Program-made: the position numbers and the translations under genes
Shown: piece by piece, positions 28,643 to 38,030 of the stretch
Numbering within the stretch: position 1 is the first letter of the stretch
How the letters are laid out: the number at the start of each line of letters is the position of its first letter
Notes under the pieces: model-generated
The model's database searches: none
Told to the model about the DNA's origin: nothing
What the model saw: only the letters and a program-made list of their open reading frames with translations
Assembly (NCBI GenBank): GCA_022826205.1
Contig: JAJDVJ010000143.1
Coordinates: forward strand, 1 to 54,797
Length of the DNA stretch: 54,797 nt
Reading direction: 5' to 3'
DNA from: Silicimonas sp.
GTDB lineage: Bacteria; Pseudomonadota; Alphaproteobacteria; Rhodobacterales; Rhodobacteraceae

Positions 28643-30453
28643 GACGCAAGCACGAAGTGTCCTGGTGCCACCTCGTCATAGACTGACGGACCGGGCTCGT
28701 GCCCGATAGGAAAGATTGGCGACGGGATCGGCTTGAAGTTCAGGTCCTTCTCGCTCTTGCGCTGTGCGGGGTCGGCGACCGGCACGGCCGCAAGCAGCGA
28801 CTTCGTGTATTCGTGCCGTGGATCCTCGAATATGGCCGGCCGTGGCCCGATCTCGACAATCCGGCCCAAGTACATCACGCCCACCATGTGACTTACCCGT
28901 TCAACGACCGCCATGTCGTGGCTGATGAACAGCATCGAGATGCCAAGTTCAGCCTGCAGCTCCATCAGGAGATTGAGAACCTGCGCCTGCACGCTCACGT
29001 CCAGCGCGCTTACGGCTTCATCGGCAACGATGAGCTTGGGATTCAGGGACAGGGCCCGAGCGATCGCAATCCGCTGGCGCTGCCCGCCCGAAAGTTCATG
29101 CGGATATCGGCTCATGAAGCTCGTGGGCAGGTGCACCCGGTCGAGAAGTTTGGCAACCCGGTCGGCGCGTTCCGATGCGTCACCCGCACCATAGTTCAGC
29201 AAGGGCTCGGCGATCTGGTCGGAGAGCTTCATCTGCGGATTCAGCGACGCGAACGGATCCTGAAACACCATCTGCATGTCGCGACGTGCAAGGCGCAGCT
29301 CCCCTGCATCCATTTCAAGAACACTTCGACCGCCAAGCCAGACCTCGCCCGAAACCGGTTCGACCAGCCTGAGCACTGACCGGCCGCAAGAGGACTTGCC
29401 ACAGCCCGACTCGCCGACCAGGCTCAGCGTCTGACCTGACTTGACCTGGAAGGACACGTCCTGGACTGCGTGCACGTAGGCGACGGTCCGGCGCAGGAAC
29501 CCCCCGGTCACGGGAAAGCGGGTGACGAGATGCTTCACGTCCAGAAGCAGCTCTTCGTCCACCGCTGCCGGGGCTGCGAGATCGCGATTCTGGTCGCCTA
29601 TCAGCCGCATTGGTTCCGGCGTCGGCTTGCCTCGCATTTCTCCCAGCTTTGGCACCGCCGCCAGCAACGCCTTGGTGTACTCGTGCTGCGGAGTCTCGAA
29701 AATCTGGCGGACCGGTCCTTCTTCCACCTTCTTGCCACGGAACATGACCACGACCCGGTCCGCCATCTGCGCAACGACGGCCATGTCATGCGTGATGAAG
29801 AGTACAGACGTCCCGGTCTCGCGCTTCAAGCGATCAATCAGGGCCAGGATTTCTGCCTGGATGGTCACGTCGAGCGCGGTTGTCGGCTCGTCCGCAATCA
29901 GCAGCCTGGGCTCGCAGGCCAGTGCCATTGCGATCACGACCCGTTGCCGCATGCCGCCGGAAAGTTCATGCGGATACTGCTTCAACCGCCGTTCGGGTTC
30001 CGGAATGCGTACGCGGCGCAGGAGCTCCAGCGCATGCTCCGTCGCCTGCTCCCGGGTCATCCCTGTGTGAACGCGCAGACCCTCCGTCAACTGTCGTTCA
30101 ATCGTGAACACCGGATTGAGGGACGTCATCGGTTCCTGGAAGATGATGCCTATTTCGTTGCCGCGGATTGTCCGCATCAGGGTGTCGTCTGCCTTTGAGA
30201 CGTCGACGACTCCACCGTCCGTGCCCCGATCAAAAAGGAGTTCACCGCTCGCAATCTCACCACCCCCGAATTCCACCAGGCGCACGAGCGACAGGGACGA
30301 CACGGACTTGCCGGATCCGGATTCACCGACGACGCAAAGGGTCTCGCCCGGCAAAATGTCGAAACTGACATCCTCCACGCCCAGAACCGGGCCATCCCTG
30401 GTCTGGAATTCAACACGCAACTTTCTCAGCGAGGCAAGCGGTTGATCAAGCAT
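28639..30453 (-). CDS. Fused dual ATP-binding protein of a peptide/nickel-type ABC transporter (DppD-DppF-like)
   Basis: The roughly 604-residue product contains two complete ABC ATPase domains in tandem. The N-terminal half has Walker A GESGSGKS (43-50), signature LSGGMRQRV and Walker B LLIADEPTTALD. The C-terminal half has GESGCGKS near 346-353, LSGGQRQRIAIARAL and LIVADEAVSALD, where Ala replaces Pro. Oligopeptide-type C-terminal extensions with PRHEYTKSLLAAVP follow each half. The ATG at 30453 is favoured over one 6 bases upstream because GGGG is properly spaced before it. It should energise the permeases encoded divergently at 32.6-34.6 kb and is coupled to argE. Confidence 0.9.
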   Translation of the reverse strand: MLDQPLASLRKLRVEFQTRDGPVLGVEDVSFDILPGETLCVVGESGSGKSVSSLSLVRLVEFGGGEIASGELLFDRGTDGGVVDVSKADDTLMRTIRGNEIGIIFQEPMTSLNPVFTIERQLTEGLRVHTGMTREQATEHALELLRRVRIPEPERRLKQYPHELSGGMRQRVVIAMALACEPRLLIADEPTTALDVTIQAEILALIDRLKRETGTSVLFITHDMAVVAQMADRVVVMFRGKKVEEGPVRQIFETPQHEYTKALLAAVPKLGEMRGKPTPEPMRLIGDQNRDLAAPAAVDEELLLDVKHLVTRFPVTGGFLRRTVAYVHAVQDVSFQVKSGQTLSLVGESGCGKSSCGRSVLRLVEPVSGEVWLGGRSVLEMDAGELRLARRDMQMVFQDPFASLNPQMKLSDQIAEPLLNYGAGDASERADRVAKLLDRVHLPTSFMSRYPHELSGGQRQRIAIARALSLNPKLIVADEAVSALDVSVQAQVLNLLMELQAELGISMLFISHDMAVVERVSHMVGVMYLGRIVEIGPRPAIFEDPRHEYTKSLLAAVPVADPAQRKSEKDLNFKPIPSPIFPIGHEPGPSVYDEVAPGHFVLAS

Positions 30454-30833
30454 GGGCATCCCCGGAGACGTGCGGCTGCGAGACGCTAAACCCCACTGGC
30501 GAAAGGTGTCAAACTGAACGCGCCAAGAAACACCTGTTCCCGGCGCCCGACACTTTGCCAACCACGGACACATCTGTTGCTGCAGGACCGCTCGAATCAT
30601 CTCTGGGCGCGCAAATTGGCGATGGGCTCCAGACGTGTGCCTGTTCGGCCGTCGCAATCGAATCCCGCATTCCGTGGCACCCGCGATCTGCAAGTCGGCT
30701 TCGCGCCCCGGCCAATTCCAAAGAAAAGAGTTGGAGCGCGTACGCTCTGTAGTAACCTGCGGGAATTCTGGCCCGAATCGGTCCGCCGAATCCGGACAGG
30801 AAACGGAACATGGAAAGCAAATGGAGTGAAACA

Positions 30834-32552
30834 ATGAGACTCGTTACCCGTCCCCTTATCGGGGCTGCAGCGGCAGCGGCACTTGCATCAATGGCACTTG
30901 CCTCTGACCACGAGGGGCCACGTGGCCGTGATGGCGAAGTCAAGATCATCTACTGGCAGGCGCCGTCGATCCTGAACCCGTATCTTTCCGGCGGCACAAA
31001 AGACGTCGAAAGCGCTTCGCTCGTGATCGAGCCTCTCGCCCGCTACGACGAAAACGGCAACCTGACGCCTTGGCTGGTGGACGAAATACCGACGGTGGCG
31101 AATGGCGGCGTGAGCCAGGACTTGACCCAGATCACCTGGAAAATCTCCGAAGGCATTGTCTGGTCAGACGGCACGCCGTTCACGTCCGCGGATGCCAAGT
31201 TCACTTACGACTACTGCACGCATCCCGAAGGCGGATGCGCCCAGGCAACGAAATACGAGGGCGTCGTCAGCGTCGAAACGCCGGACGCGCTTACCGTGGT
31301 CGTCACATTCGACAAGCCCACGCCCAACCCGTACGGGCCCTTCGTAGGTGGCGAGGCTCCCGTCATCCAAGCTGCCCAGTTTGCAGATTGCCTTGGCGCG
31401 AAGGCACCGGAATGCACCGAAGCGAACTTCAATCCGATCGGCACGGGCCCATTTGTGGTTACCGAGTTCAAGCCGAATGACGTGATTTCCTTCGCGGCGA
31501 ACGAAAACTACCGGGTCGAAGGCAAGCCCGCATTCGCCACTGTGACGTTCAAGGGCGGAGGCGACGCAACTGCTGCGGGCCGCGCCGTCATGGAAACCGG
31601 CGAGTTCGACTATGCCTGGAACCTACAGCTCGCACCCGACGTAATCGCGAAGATGCAGGAAGGCGGCATGGGCACTCCGATAGCCGGGTTCGGTCCGCTC
31701 GTAGAGCGTCTGATGCTGAACAACACCAATCCCGATCCCGGACTCGGACCGGATGAGCGCTCGGTCGTGCGTCCACATCCCTTCCTTCAAGATCCGGCGG
31801 TCTACAATGCCATGTCGATGGCCATCGACCGGCCGTTGCTGGTTGACATCGGCTATGGTCAGGCTGGCCGCGTCACCTGCAACTGGGTTCCGGTGCCGCA
31901 AATCTATGCGTCCACGACGTTTGACTGCTCGACGCAAGACATTGCAGGGGCCAACTCCCTTCTCGATTCAGCTGGCATCGTGGACACCGACGGCGATGGC
32001 GTGAGAGAAAAGGACGGCGTGCCGCTCAGCATACTCTACCAGACGTCGACCAACGCCGTGCGCCAGGACTTCCAGGCGCTGATCAAGCAGTGGTGGGCTG
32101 AAATCGGCATCGAGACCGAGCTGCGGAACATCAACGCATCCGTGTTCTTCGGCAGCGATCCCGGCTCTCCCGACACTTTCCAGAAGTTCTATGCCGATGT
32201 CGAGATGTACGCCAACACCTTCAACGGCACCGACCCGCAGGCCTATCTCGGCAACGGGCTTTGCGACAAGGCGCCTTCGCCTGAAACGCAATGGCAAGGC
32301 GAAAACATCTCGCGGTTCTGCATGGACGAATACGACGCGCTCCATTCCGAACTCTCCAAGACCGCAGACGTCAACCGGCGCGGAGAGATCGCGGCCCAGT
32401 TGAATGACATGGCCATCGAGAACGGCATGATGATCCCGCTTGTCCACCGTGGCCGTCTCTCGGCGCATGCCAACAGCCTTGGCGGCATCAGGCTGAATGT
32501 CTGGGACAGCGAATTGTGGAACATTTCCGACTGGTACAGAATCGGTAACTGA
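30834..32552 (+). CDS. Substrate-binding protein of a peptide-type ABC transporter (SBP family 5)
   Basis: The 572-residue periplasmic protein starts with a clear signal peptide (RLVTRPLIGAAAAAALASMALA). Family 5 features include IYWQAPSILNPYLSGGTKDV, LARYDENGNLTPWLVDEIP, the WSDGTPFTSADAKFTYDY motif, NPIGTGPFVVTEF, and NAMSMAIDRPLLVD. I use the ATG at 30834 with GGAG 7 bases upstream; an in-frame ATG lies 24 bases earlier. The ligand cannot be read from sequence: peptides, sugars or other solutes are all possible. It leads the plus-strand half of the transporter operon. Confidence 0.92.
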   Translation: MRLVTRPLIGAAAAAALASMALASDHEGPRGRDGEVKIIYWQAPSILNPYLSGGTKDVESASLVIEPLARYDENGNLTPWLVDEIPTVANGGVSQDLTQITWKISEGIVWSDGTPFTSADAKFTYDYCTHPEGGCAQATKYEGVVSVETPDALTVVVTFDKPTPNPYGPFVGGEAPVIQAAQFADCLGAKAPECTEANFNPIGTGPFVVTEFKPNDVISFAANENYRVEGKPAFATVTFKGGGDATAAGRAVMETGEFDYAWNLQLAPDVIAKMQEGGMGTPIAGFGPLVERLMLNNTNPDPGLGPDERSVVRPHPFLQDPAVYNAMSMAIDRPLLVDIGYGQAGRVTCNWVPVPQIYASTTFDCSTQDIAGANSLLDSAGIVDTDGDGVREKDGVPLSILYQTSTNAVRQDFQALIKQWWAEIGIETELRNINASVFFGSDPGSPDTFQKFYADVEMYANTFNGTDPQAYLGNGLCDKAPSPETQWQGENISRFCMDEYDALHSELSKTADVNRRGEIAAQLNDMAIENGMMIPLVHRGRLSAHANSLGGIRLNVWDSELWNISDWYRIGN

Positions 32553-32562
32553 CACGGGCGAT

Positions 32563-32583
32563 GGGGCGGGCCTGTCCCGCCCC
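32563..32583 (+). promoter_or_regulatory. GC hairpin between binding-protein and permease genes
   Basis: GGGGCGGG (32563-32570) and CCCGCCCC (32576-32583) form a perfect 8-bp stem with a 5-base loop, 10 bases after the stop codon and without a T-tract. Such hairpins commonly stabilise the binding-protein mRNA or partly stop transcription, giving more binding protein than permease. Confidence 0.55.
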
Positions 32584-32600
32584 TCCACCCGGCCGATGCC

Positions 32601-33608
32601 ATGCTGACCTACACGATCCGACGCCTGCTCCTGAGCGTGCCGACGCTGCTGTTCATCAGCCTCGTCATTTTCCTCCTGCTGAAGCTTGCACCTGGCGACC
32701 CGATGGCTCAGGTGCCGCTGACGGTTCCTCCTGATGTCAAGGAAAGGATGCGCGAGGCGCTTGGCGTGGGGCAGCCCTGGTACGTTGCCTTCCCGAAATG
32801 GCTCTACCAGTTCTTCGCGGTCGAACCGCTTCACTTCGTCGACGCAGCCTTCGGCACGTCCCTTGGCGAAGGCCAGCAGCGCGTGATCTCGTGGCAAACG
32901 CGCTCACCCGTCATGGACATCGTGATCCAGCGATTGCCCCAGACCCTTTGGGTCGTGGGCGTTGCCTATGTCGTGGCCATCCTCATTGCGCTCCCGATCG
33001 GCATCTACTCGGCCTACCGGCAGTATTCCTGGTTCGACAACGCGGGCACCTTCGTCGCCATGGTCGGCTTTTCGGTCCCGCCCTTCTTCTCGGGCGTTCT
33101 CGTGATCGTGATTTTCTCTGTCTGGCTGGGCTGGTTCCCCTCGATCTACGACACGACCCATAAGGTCAGCGACTGGGAAAGCTTCGTCTTCCAGCTCAAG
33201 CAAATGATCATGCCCGTCATGGTGCTTGCTCTTCAGATCACCTCCCAGCTCTCGCGGTTCATGCGGGCTTCCATGCTCGACAATCTCAATCAGGACTACG
33301 TGCGCACGGCGCGTGCAAAGGGCCTAGGCGAGAAGACAGTGGTCTTGGTTCATGTACTCCGCAATTCCCTGATTCCGGTCGTCACCGTCATTGCGCTTGG
33401 CGTTCCGGCCATCTTCGGGGGCGCCATCATCACTGAGCAGATTTTCAAGGTGAACGGTATCGGCCAGTTGCTGATCACCGCCATCCAGGCCAACGACCTG
33501 CCGATGGTGCAGACGCTGACCTTCATTTTTGCGGTGCTGATCGTGCTTTTCAACCTCGTCGCCGACATACTCTACGGCATTCTGGACCCGAGGATCCGCT
33601 ATGACTGA
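32601..33608 (+). CDS. Peptide-type ABC transporter permease (DppB-like)
   Basis: The 335-residue inner-membrane permease begins MLTYTIRRLLLSVPTLLFISLVIFLLLKLAPGDP-like, the typical DppB/OppB opening. It has about six helices and the ATPase-contact EAA loop DYVRTARAKGLGEKTVVLVHVLRNSLIPVV. The C-terminus NLVADILYGILDPRIRYD is standard. It overlaps the next permease gene by 8 bases. It lies 48 bases after the binding-protein gene, with a hairpin in between. Confidence 0.93.
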   Translation: MLTYTIRRLLLSVPTLLFISLVIFLLLKLAPGDPMAQVPLTVPPDVKERMREALGVGQPWYVAFPKWLYQFFAVEPLHFVDAAFGTSLGEGQQRVISWQTRSPVMDIVIQRLPQTLWVVGVAYVVAILIALPIGIYSAYRQYSWFDNAGTFVAMVGFSVPPFFSGVLVIVIFSVWLGWFPSIYDTTHKVSDWESFVFQLKQMIMPVMVLALQITSQLSRFMRASMLDNLNQDYVRTARAKGLGEKTVVLVHVLRNSLIPVVTVIALGVPAIFGGAIITEQIFKVNGIGQLLITAIQANDLPMVQTLTFIFAVLIVLFNLVADILYGILDPRIRYD

Positions 33609-34575
33609 TCCCGGCATCTCCGCGGAACAGGCGGAACTCGCCACCACTCCCCGCTCCCAATGGGCGGACATATGGGACCAGTTCAAGCGCCACCGTGGTG
33701 CGATGTGGGGCGGAGCCGTCTTTCTTTGCATCATCCTGATGACCATCGCTGGGCCGTGGGTCTATTGGAACGACCCCAAGTTCGTTCCGACCGGCCGCGA
33801 CTTCCTGGAACTGCGCGACACGCGGCCGATCTACGTGGCGCTATGGGAGTCTTCGGCCAAGGTCAGCTGGGCGTATCCGCTTGGCACCGACAACCTCGGT
33901 CGTGACACCCTAGGCCGACTGCTGGCCGGCGGACGTGTATCGCTTGCCGTCGGTCTTGCCGCCATGCTTCTCTCCGTGTTCGTCGGCACATTGATCGGCG
34001 TGCTGGCAGGTTACTTCCGCGCACTTGACGGCGTCCTCATGCGGTTCACCGATCTCTTCCTCGCGCTGCCCCTCCTGCCGCTTCTCCTGGTCGCGGTCCT
34101 GCTCTTCCGCGACCGGCTGTCGGGCCTGTTCGGACCCGAAGGCGGCACTTTCCTGCTTATCGTCGTGCTTGTGGGTGCCACGTCCTGGATGCAAACGGCA
34201 CGGATCGTCAGAGGCGACGTCCTGGCTCTCAAGGAGCGCGAATTCGTTCTCGCGGCCCGATCGATCGGCACATCTCCGCCGAAAATGATAACGCGCCACC
34301 TCCTGCCGAACGTGATGTCGCCGATCATGGTGTCAGCCACGCTCGGCATCGCAACCGCAATCATCACCGAGAGCGCGCTCTCGTTTCTCGGATTCGGGTT
34401 TCCTCCAGACTTTCCCACCTGGGGCAAGCTGCTGTTCGACGCCGTCGACAGGATGGAACTTTACCCGGAGCGCGTTCTTTGGCCCGGCCTCATGATCTCG
34501 CTCATTGTGCTGTCCGTGAACTACATCGGCGACGGGATACGCGACGCCCTTGATCCTCGAATTCGCGGACGCTGA
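33601..34575 (+). CDS. Peptide-type ABC transporter permease (DppC-like)
   Basis: The 324-residue second permease shows the OppC/DppC N-terminal helix (FLCIILMTIAGPWVYW), the loop YPLGTDNLGRDTLGRLLAGGRVSLAVG, and the EAA motif REFVLAARSIGTSPPKMITRHLLPNV. It ends NYIGDGIRDALDPRIRGR. It forms the membrane channel with the preceding permease, and the fused ATPase on the opposite strand is the likely energy source. The start overlaps the DppB-like stop by 8 bases. Confidence 0.93.
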   Translation: MTDPGISAEQAELATTPRSQWADIWDQFKRHRGAMWGGAVFLCIILMTIAGPWVYWNDPKFVPTGRDFLELRDTRPIYVALWESSAKVSWAYPLGTDNLGRDTLGRLLAGGRVSLAVGLAAMLLSVFVGTLIGVLAGYFRALDGVLMRFTDLFLALPLLPLLLVAVLLFRDRLSGLFGPEGGTFLLIVVLVGATSWMQTARIVRGDVLALKEREFVLAARSIGTSPPKMITRHLLPNVMSPIMVSATLGIATAIITESALSFLGFGFPPDFPTWGKLLFDAVDRMELYPERVLWPGLMISLIVLSVNYIGDGIRDALDPRIRGR

Positions 34576-34993
34576 ACCCGCCCGGTCTTCCGCGCACTCA
34601 GTCTCGCGGCTCGAATTTCGCCATACAGGTCGGGATGCGCGGCAATTCAGGCTATCCAGTCTCCGAAACGGGAGACACCGCCGCCTCTCGGCGCCAAATG
34701 CACTTCGTCGGAATGTTCCCGCCGACGCGGTCCGGCGCGGCTCCAAGCCGGCGGCCCATGAATGTCGTTCGCACAGTTTCCTGACCGCCGCGAAGGGTCG
34801 AAAGGCAATGCCGATGTGCCGATGCAACTATTGCCGCTTTGGCCCGGCAGAAAGTTCCTCGTGCTTTCGGAACCGCGTTGCGAAAGCACGAGGGTCGTCT
34901 AGGAACTCGGGCCGCTGCTATGGCCTTTCTTGCGCCCAAGCCACAGTCCGGACAACACCAACCCGTTCCGCGAAACGCAAGAGGATCCGCGAC
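34576..34993. other. 418-base gap with several inverted repeats
   Basis: No convincing gene. At least two clear inverted repeats occur. GTCTCC/GGAGAC (34659-34676) has a 6-base loop. The long one at 34857-34893 has a perfect 13-bp stem (CCTCGTGCTTTCG with its complement) and an 11-base loop. A further pair, AGTTCCT (34853-34859) and AGGAACT (34901-34907), overlaps and could compete with the long stem. None is followed by a T-tract. Confidence 0.5.
34857..34893. repeat. Perfect 13-bp inverted repeat (hairpin)
   Basis: Arms at 34857-34869 and 34881-34893 are exact reverse complements with an 11-base loop. There is no T-tract on either side, so it is not a typical intrinsic terminator. It could be a REP-like element, an mRNA-stabilising hairpin after the permease operon, or a leader of the following gene. 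Confidence 0.7.
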
Positions 34994-35761
34994 ATTGATG
35001 ACATTCTGCTCAGATCCCGAACCGGTGCCGTTGCCGACATGCGACTCAACCGCCCTGCATGTGGCAACGCCTTGTCACTCGAACTGATCGACCGTCTGCA
35101 GGAGGCCAAGGATGAGCTGGCAACGGATGACGGCGTCCATGTCATCGTCTTTGCGGCGGAAGGCCCGGTCTTTTCGGCAGGCCACGACCTGAAGGAAATC
35201 ACGAATGAGAGGACAGGACCCGACGGTGGCCGGGCATTCTTCGAACGTGCGATGGAGGCATGCTCAGACATGATGCAAGCCCTTTTCCGATGCCCAAAGC
35301 CCGTCATCGCGTCCGTTCTAGGTGTCGCCACCGCTGCTGGCTTCGCCACTCCAGGGGTTAACATCGGGCTGTCTTGCTCCACTCCCATGGTGGCCCTGAC
35401 GCGGAACGTCGGACGGAAGCCCGCGACGGAAATGTTGCTGACGGGCGAGACCATTCATGCCGAACGCGCCCGAACGCTCGGCCTCGTCAATCGCATCGTG
35501 GAGCCCGGCCAGCTTGCGGCAGCCACTGTGGAGCTGGCCGAGCAGATTGCCTCGAAGTCTCCCGCAACGTTGAAAATCGGCAAGGAAGCGTTCCACAGGC
35601 AGCTCGAAATGCCGCTCAGCGAGGCCTATGCCTATACTGCCAGCGTCATGGTCGAAAACCTGCTGGAACGCGAATCCCGGGAAGGCATAGGGGCGTTCAT
35701 CGCCAAGCGTGCGCCGGTCTGGCACCCGTTCCCGGAAGCCGCCGGGACCAACACGAAGTGA
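34994..35761 (+). CDS. Enoyl-CoA hydratase/isomerase family protein (ECHDC3-like), probably defective
   Basis: The crotonase fold is evident: AVADMRLNRPACGNALSLELIDRL, VIVFAAEGPVFSAGHDLKEI (first oxyanion-hole segment) and GRKPATEMLLTGETIHAERARTLGLVNRIV. Two faults stand out. VLGVATAAG runs straight into FATPGVNIGLSCS, whereas homologues have about 17 extra residues here (CQLVASCDIAVA-like), including part of the active site. No ATG fits: the codon where homologues begin is ATT (34994), which has AGGA at good spacing, and the next in-frame ATG (35039) is inside the conserved fold. The 255-residue frame is otherwise open. I regard it as a likely pseudogene, although ATT initiation is not impossible. 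Confidence 0.7.
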   Translation: MDDILLRSRTGAVADMRLNRPACGNALSLELIDRLQEAKDELATDDGVHVIVFAAEGPVFSAGHDLKEITNERTGPDGGRAFFERAMEACSDMMQALFRCPKPVIASVLGVATAAGFATPGVNIGLSCSTPMVALTRNVGRKPATEMLLTGETIHAERARTLGLVNRIVEPGQLAAATVELAEQIASKSPATLKIGKEAFHRQLEMPLSEAYAYTASVMVENLLERESREGIGAFIAKRAPVWHPFPEAAGTNTK

Positions 35762-35874
35762 CGACGGGTCGCCGTCACGACCGCACGTCACGCCACGCGC
35801 GACACATTCCCGTTGCAGCCATCCCGAGCCCCGCATAGGTTCCCGCGACATTTCAGAACAAGAGGAACCACGAC

Positions 35875-37164
35875 ATGTCCGATCGCCCGCAAGGCTTTGA
35901 TACGGTGCAGGTGCACGCAGGCAACACGCCCGACCCCACGACGGGCGCCCGCCAGATACCAATCTACCAGTCCACCGCCTTCGTGTTTCGGGACGCCGAA
36001 CATGCCGCCGCCTTGTTCAACCTCCAGGAAGTGGGCTGGATCTATTCCCGGCTGACCAACCCGACCGTGGCTGCGCTGGCCGAGCGGATTACCGCGCTTG
36101 AGGGCGGTGTCGGCGGCATAGGCTGTTCTTCGGGCCATGCTGCGCAGATCATGGCCCTCTTCCCGCTGATGATGCCAGGATGCAACGTCGTGGCGTCAAC
36201 ACGTCTCTATGGCGGGACCTACACGCAGTTCACCCAGACCATCAAGAGGTTCGGCTGGTCGTCCAAGCTGGTGGATTTCGACGACCTCGACGCTGTCAAG
36301 TCGGCGGTCGACGAGAACACACGCGCGATCTTCTGCGAGTCGATCGCCAACCCGGGCGGCTACATCACCGACCTGGACGCCATCGGCAAGCTCTCGGACG
36401 AGGTCGGGCTGCCCCTCATCGTCGACAACACGTCGGCCTCGCCATACCTCTGCCGCCCGATCGATTTCGGGGCGACCCTCATTGTGCACTCCACAACCAA
36501 GTATCTCACCGGCAACGGAACCGTGACGGGTGGGGCCTTGGTGGATTCGGGCAAGTTTGACTGGTCCGCATCCGGCAAGTTCCCGTCGCTGTCGGAGCCC
36601 GAACCGGCATATCACGGCCTCAACTTCCACGAGGCGCTCGGTCCGATGGCCTTCACGTTCCACTCGATCGCCGTCGGGCTTCGTGATCTTGGCACGACAA
36701 TGAATCCGCAAGGCGCACACTACACCTTGATGGGGATCGAATCACTGTCGCTCCGCATGGAGAAGCATGTGGCAAACGCCGAAAAGGTCGCCAATTGGCT
36801 GGAAGCCGACGATCGAATTGAGAGCGTGACCTATGCAGGGCTCAAGAGCTCGCCGTACTTCGACCGGGTCGAGCGCATTTGCCCCAAGGGGGCGGGCGCA
36901 TTGTTCAGCTTTGCGGTCAAGGGCGGCTACGACGCTTGCGTGAAACTCGTCGATTCCGTCGAGTTGTTCAGCCATGTCGCCAACCTCGGCGATGCGCGCT
37001 CGTTGATCATCCACTCGGCTTCGACGACGCACCGGCAATTGACCGACGAGCAGAGGGAGGCCTCGGGCGCGCTGCCCAACGTTGTCCGGCTGTCGATCGG
37101 CATCGAGGATCCGGACGACATCATTGCGGACCTGGATCAGGCACTGACCAAGACCATGGCATAA
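35875..37164 (+). CDS. metY: O-acetylhomoserine aminocarboxypropyltransferase (O-acetylhomoserine sulfhydrylase)
   Basis: The 429-residue PLP enzyme of the Cys/Met metabolism family has the long MetY-type N-terminus (GFDTVQVHAGNTPDPTTGARQIPIYQSTAFVF), the phosphate-binding SSGHAAQIMA, VDNTSASPYLCRP and the Schiff-base Lys K209 in HSTTKYLTGNGT. It makes homocysteine from O-acetylhomoserine and sulfide. The ATG at 35875 has AGAGGA upstream. The gene stands alone and ends in a hairpin terminator. I saw no convincing SAM riboswitch in the 113-base leader. Confidence 0.93.
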   Translation: MSDRPQGFDTVQVHAGNTPDPTTGARQIPIYQSTAFVFRDAEHAAALFNLQEVGWIYSRLTNPTVAALAERITALEGGVGGIGCSSGHAAQIMALFPLMMPGCNVVASTRLYGGTYTQFTQTIKRFGWSSKLVDFDDLDAVKSAVDENTRAIFCESIANPGGYITDLDAIGKLSDEVGLPLIVDNTSASPYLCRPIDFGATLIVHSTTKYLTGNGTVTGGALVDSGKFDWSASGKFPSLSEPEPAYHGLNFHEALGPMAFTFHSIAVGLRDLGTTMNPQGAHYTLMGIESLSLRMEKHVANAEKVANWLEADDRIESVTYAGLKSSPYFDRVERICPKGAGALFSFAVKGGYDACVKLVDSVELFSHVANLGDARSLIIHSASTTHRQLTDEQREASGALPNVVRLSIGIEDPDDIIADLDQALTKTMA

Positions 37165-37174
37165 GACCAAATCC

Positions 37175-37199
37175 GGGGCCAAGTCATCGGCTTGGCCCC
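37175..37199 (+). terminator. Hairpin terminator after metY
   Basis: GGGGCCAAG (37175-37183) pairs perfectly with CTTGGCCCC (37191-37199) over a 7-base loop, 10 bases after the metY stop and in the gap before convergent pdxJ. The T-tract is weak, so efficiency is uncertain. It could serve both strands. Confidence 0.65.
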
Positions 37200-37244
37200 T
37201 TGCGGTTGCCGAGACTCGCCTCCCGGCGGTTGCGCAGCGTGCTT

Positions 37245-37991
37245 TCAGGCAGCTTTTCGCGCCTCGTCCATGATGCGACGCATCTCGGCGATTGATGCGC
37301 CAAGTCCGACAAAGACCGCCTCGCCGACAAGGAAGTGCCCGATATTCAGTTCACGCAATTCGGGGAACTCGGCGACTGGCGCGACTGTCTCGTAGGTCAG
37401 TCCGTGGCCAGCATGAACCTCCAGCCCGAGGGAGTGGGCGAAGGTCGCCATCTCACGGAGGCGGGCAAGCTCGGCGTTCCGCTCGGCTAGGCGGCCCTCG
37501 GCATGGGCATCGCAATAGGCACCTGCGTGCAGTTCTATCACCTGGGCTCCGATCCGGTTTGCCGCCTCGACCTGCCGCCTGTCCGCCGCGATGAAAATCG
37601 AGACCCGTGAACCGGCCTCGCGCAATGGCGCAATGAAATGTGCCAGGCGATTCTCGTCCTGCGCCACATCCAGACCCCCTTCGGTCGTGCGTTCCTCCCG
37701 CCTTTCCGGAACTATGCACACTGCGTGAGGCCTGTGGCGCAACGCAATGGCCTGCATCTCGTCAGTGGCCGCCATCTCGAAATTCAATGGCACGCCAAGC
37801 GCCTCTGTCAGCTGTTCGATGTCATGATCGGTTATGTGGCGCCGGTCTTCGCGGAGATGCGCGGTGATCCCGTCCGCCCCGGCCTCCTCCGCAAGCTTCG
37901 CCGCCCGAACTGGGTCAGGATAGTCGCCGCCGCGCGCATTGCGAACGGTGGCCACGTGATCGATGTTCACTCCAAGCCTAAGGTGTTCCAT
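37245..37991 (-). CDS. pdxJ: Pyridoxine 5'-phosphate synthase
   Basis: The 248-residue TIM-barrel enzyme joins 1-deoxyxylulose 5-phosphate and 3-amino-2-oxopropyl phosphate to form pyridoxine 5'-phosphate. Diagnostic stretches are [45 protein letters not shown] and [11 protein letters not shown], with the C-terminal [14 protein letters not shown]. It is the last gene of the DUF465-purE-purK-Nudix string, 39 bases after the Nudix gene. Confidence 0.95.
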   Translation of the reverse strand: MEHLRLGVNIDHVATVRNARGGDYPDPVRAAKLAEEAGADGITAHLREDRRHITDHDIEQLTEALGVPLNFEMAATDEMQAIALRHRPHAVCIVPERREERTTEGGLDVAQDENRLAHFIAPLREAGSRVSIFIAADRRQVEAANRIGAQVIELHAGAYCDAHAEGRLAERNAELARLREMATFAHSLGLEVHAGHGLTYETVAPVAEFPELRELNIGHFLVGEAVFVGLGASIAEMRRIMDEARKAA

Positions 37992-38030
37992 GCCGGCACG
38001 TTAGGTTGCGAACCCAGGCCTGTCCATTGC

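Noticed and set aside
35762-35874. SAM-II or SAH riboswitch before metY
   Set aside because: A short GTTGCAGCC-like stretch recalls SAM-II, but the pseudoknot partners and the AAAAG region are missing.
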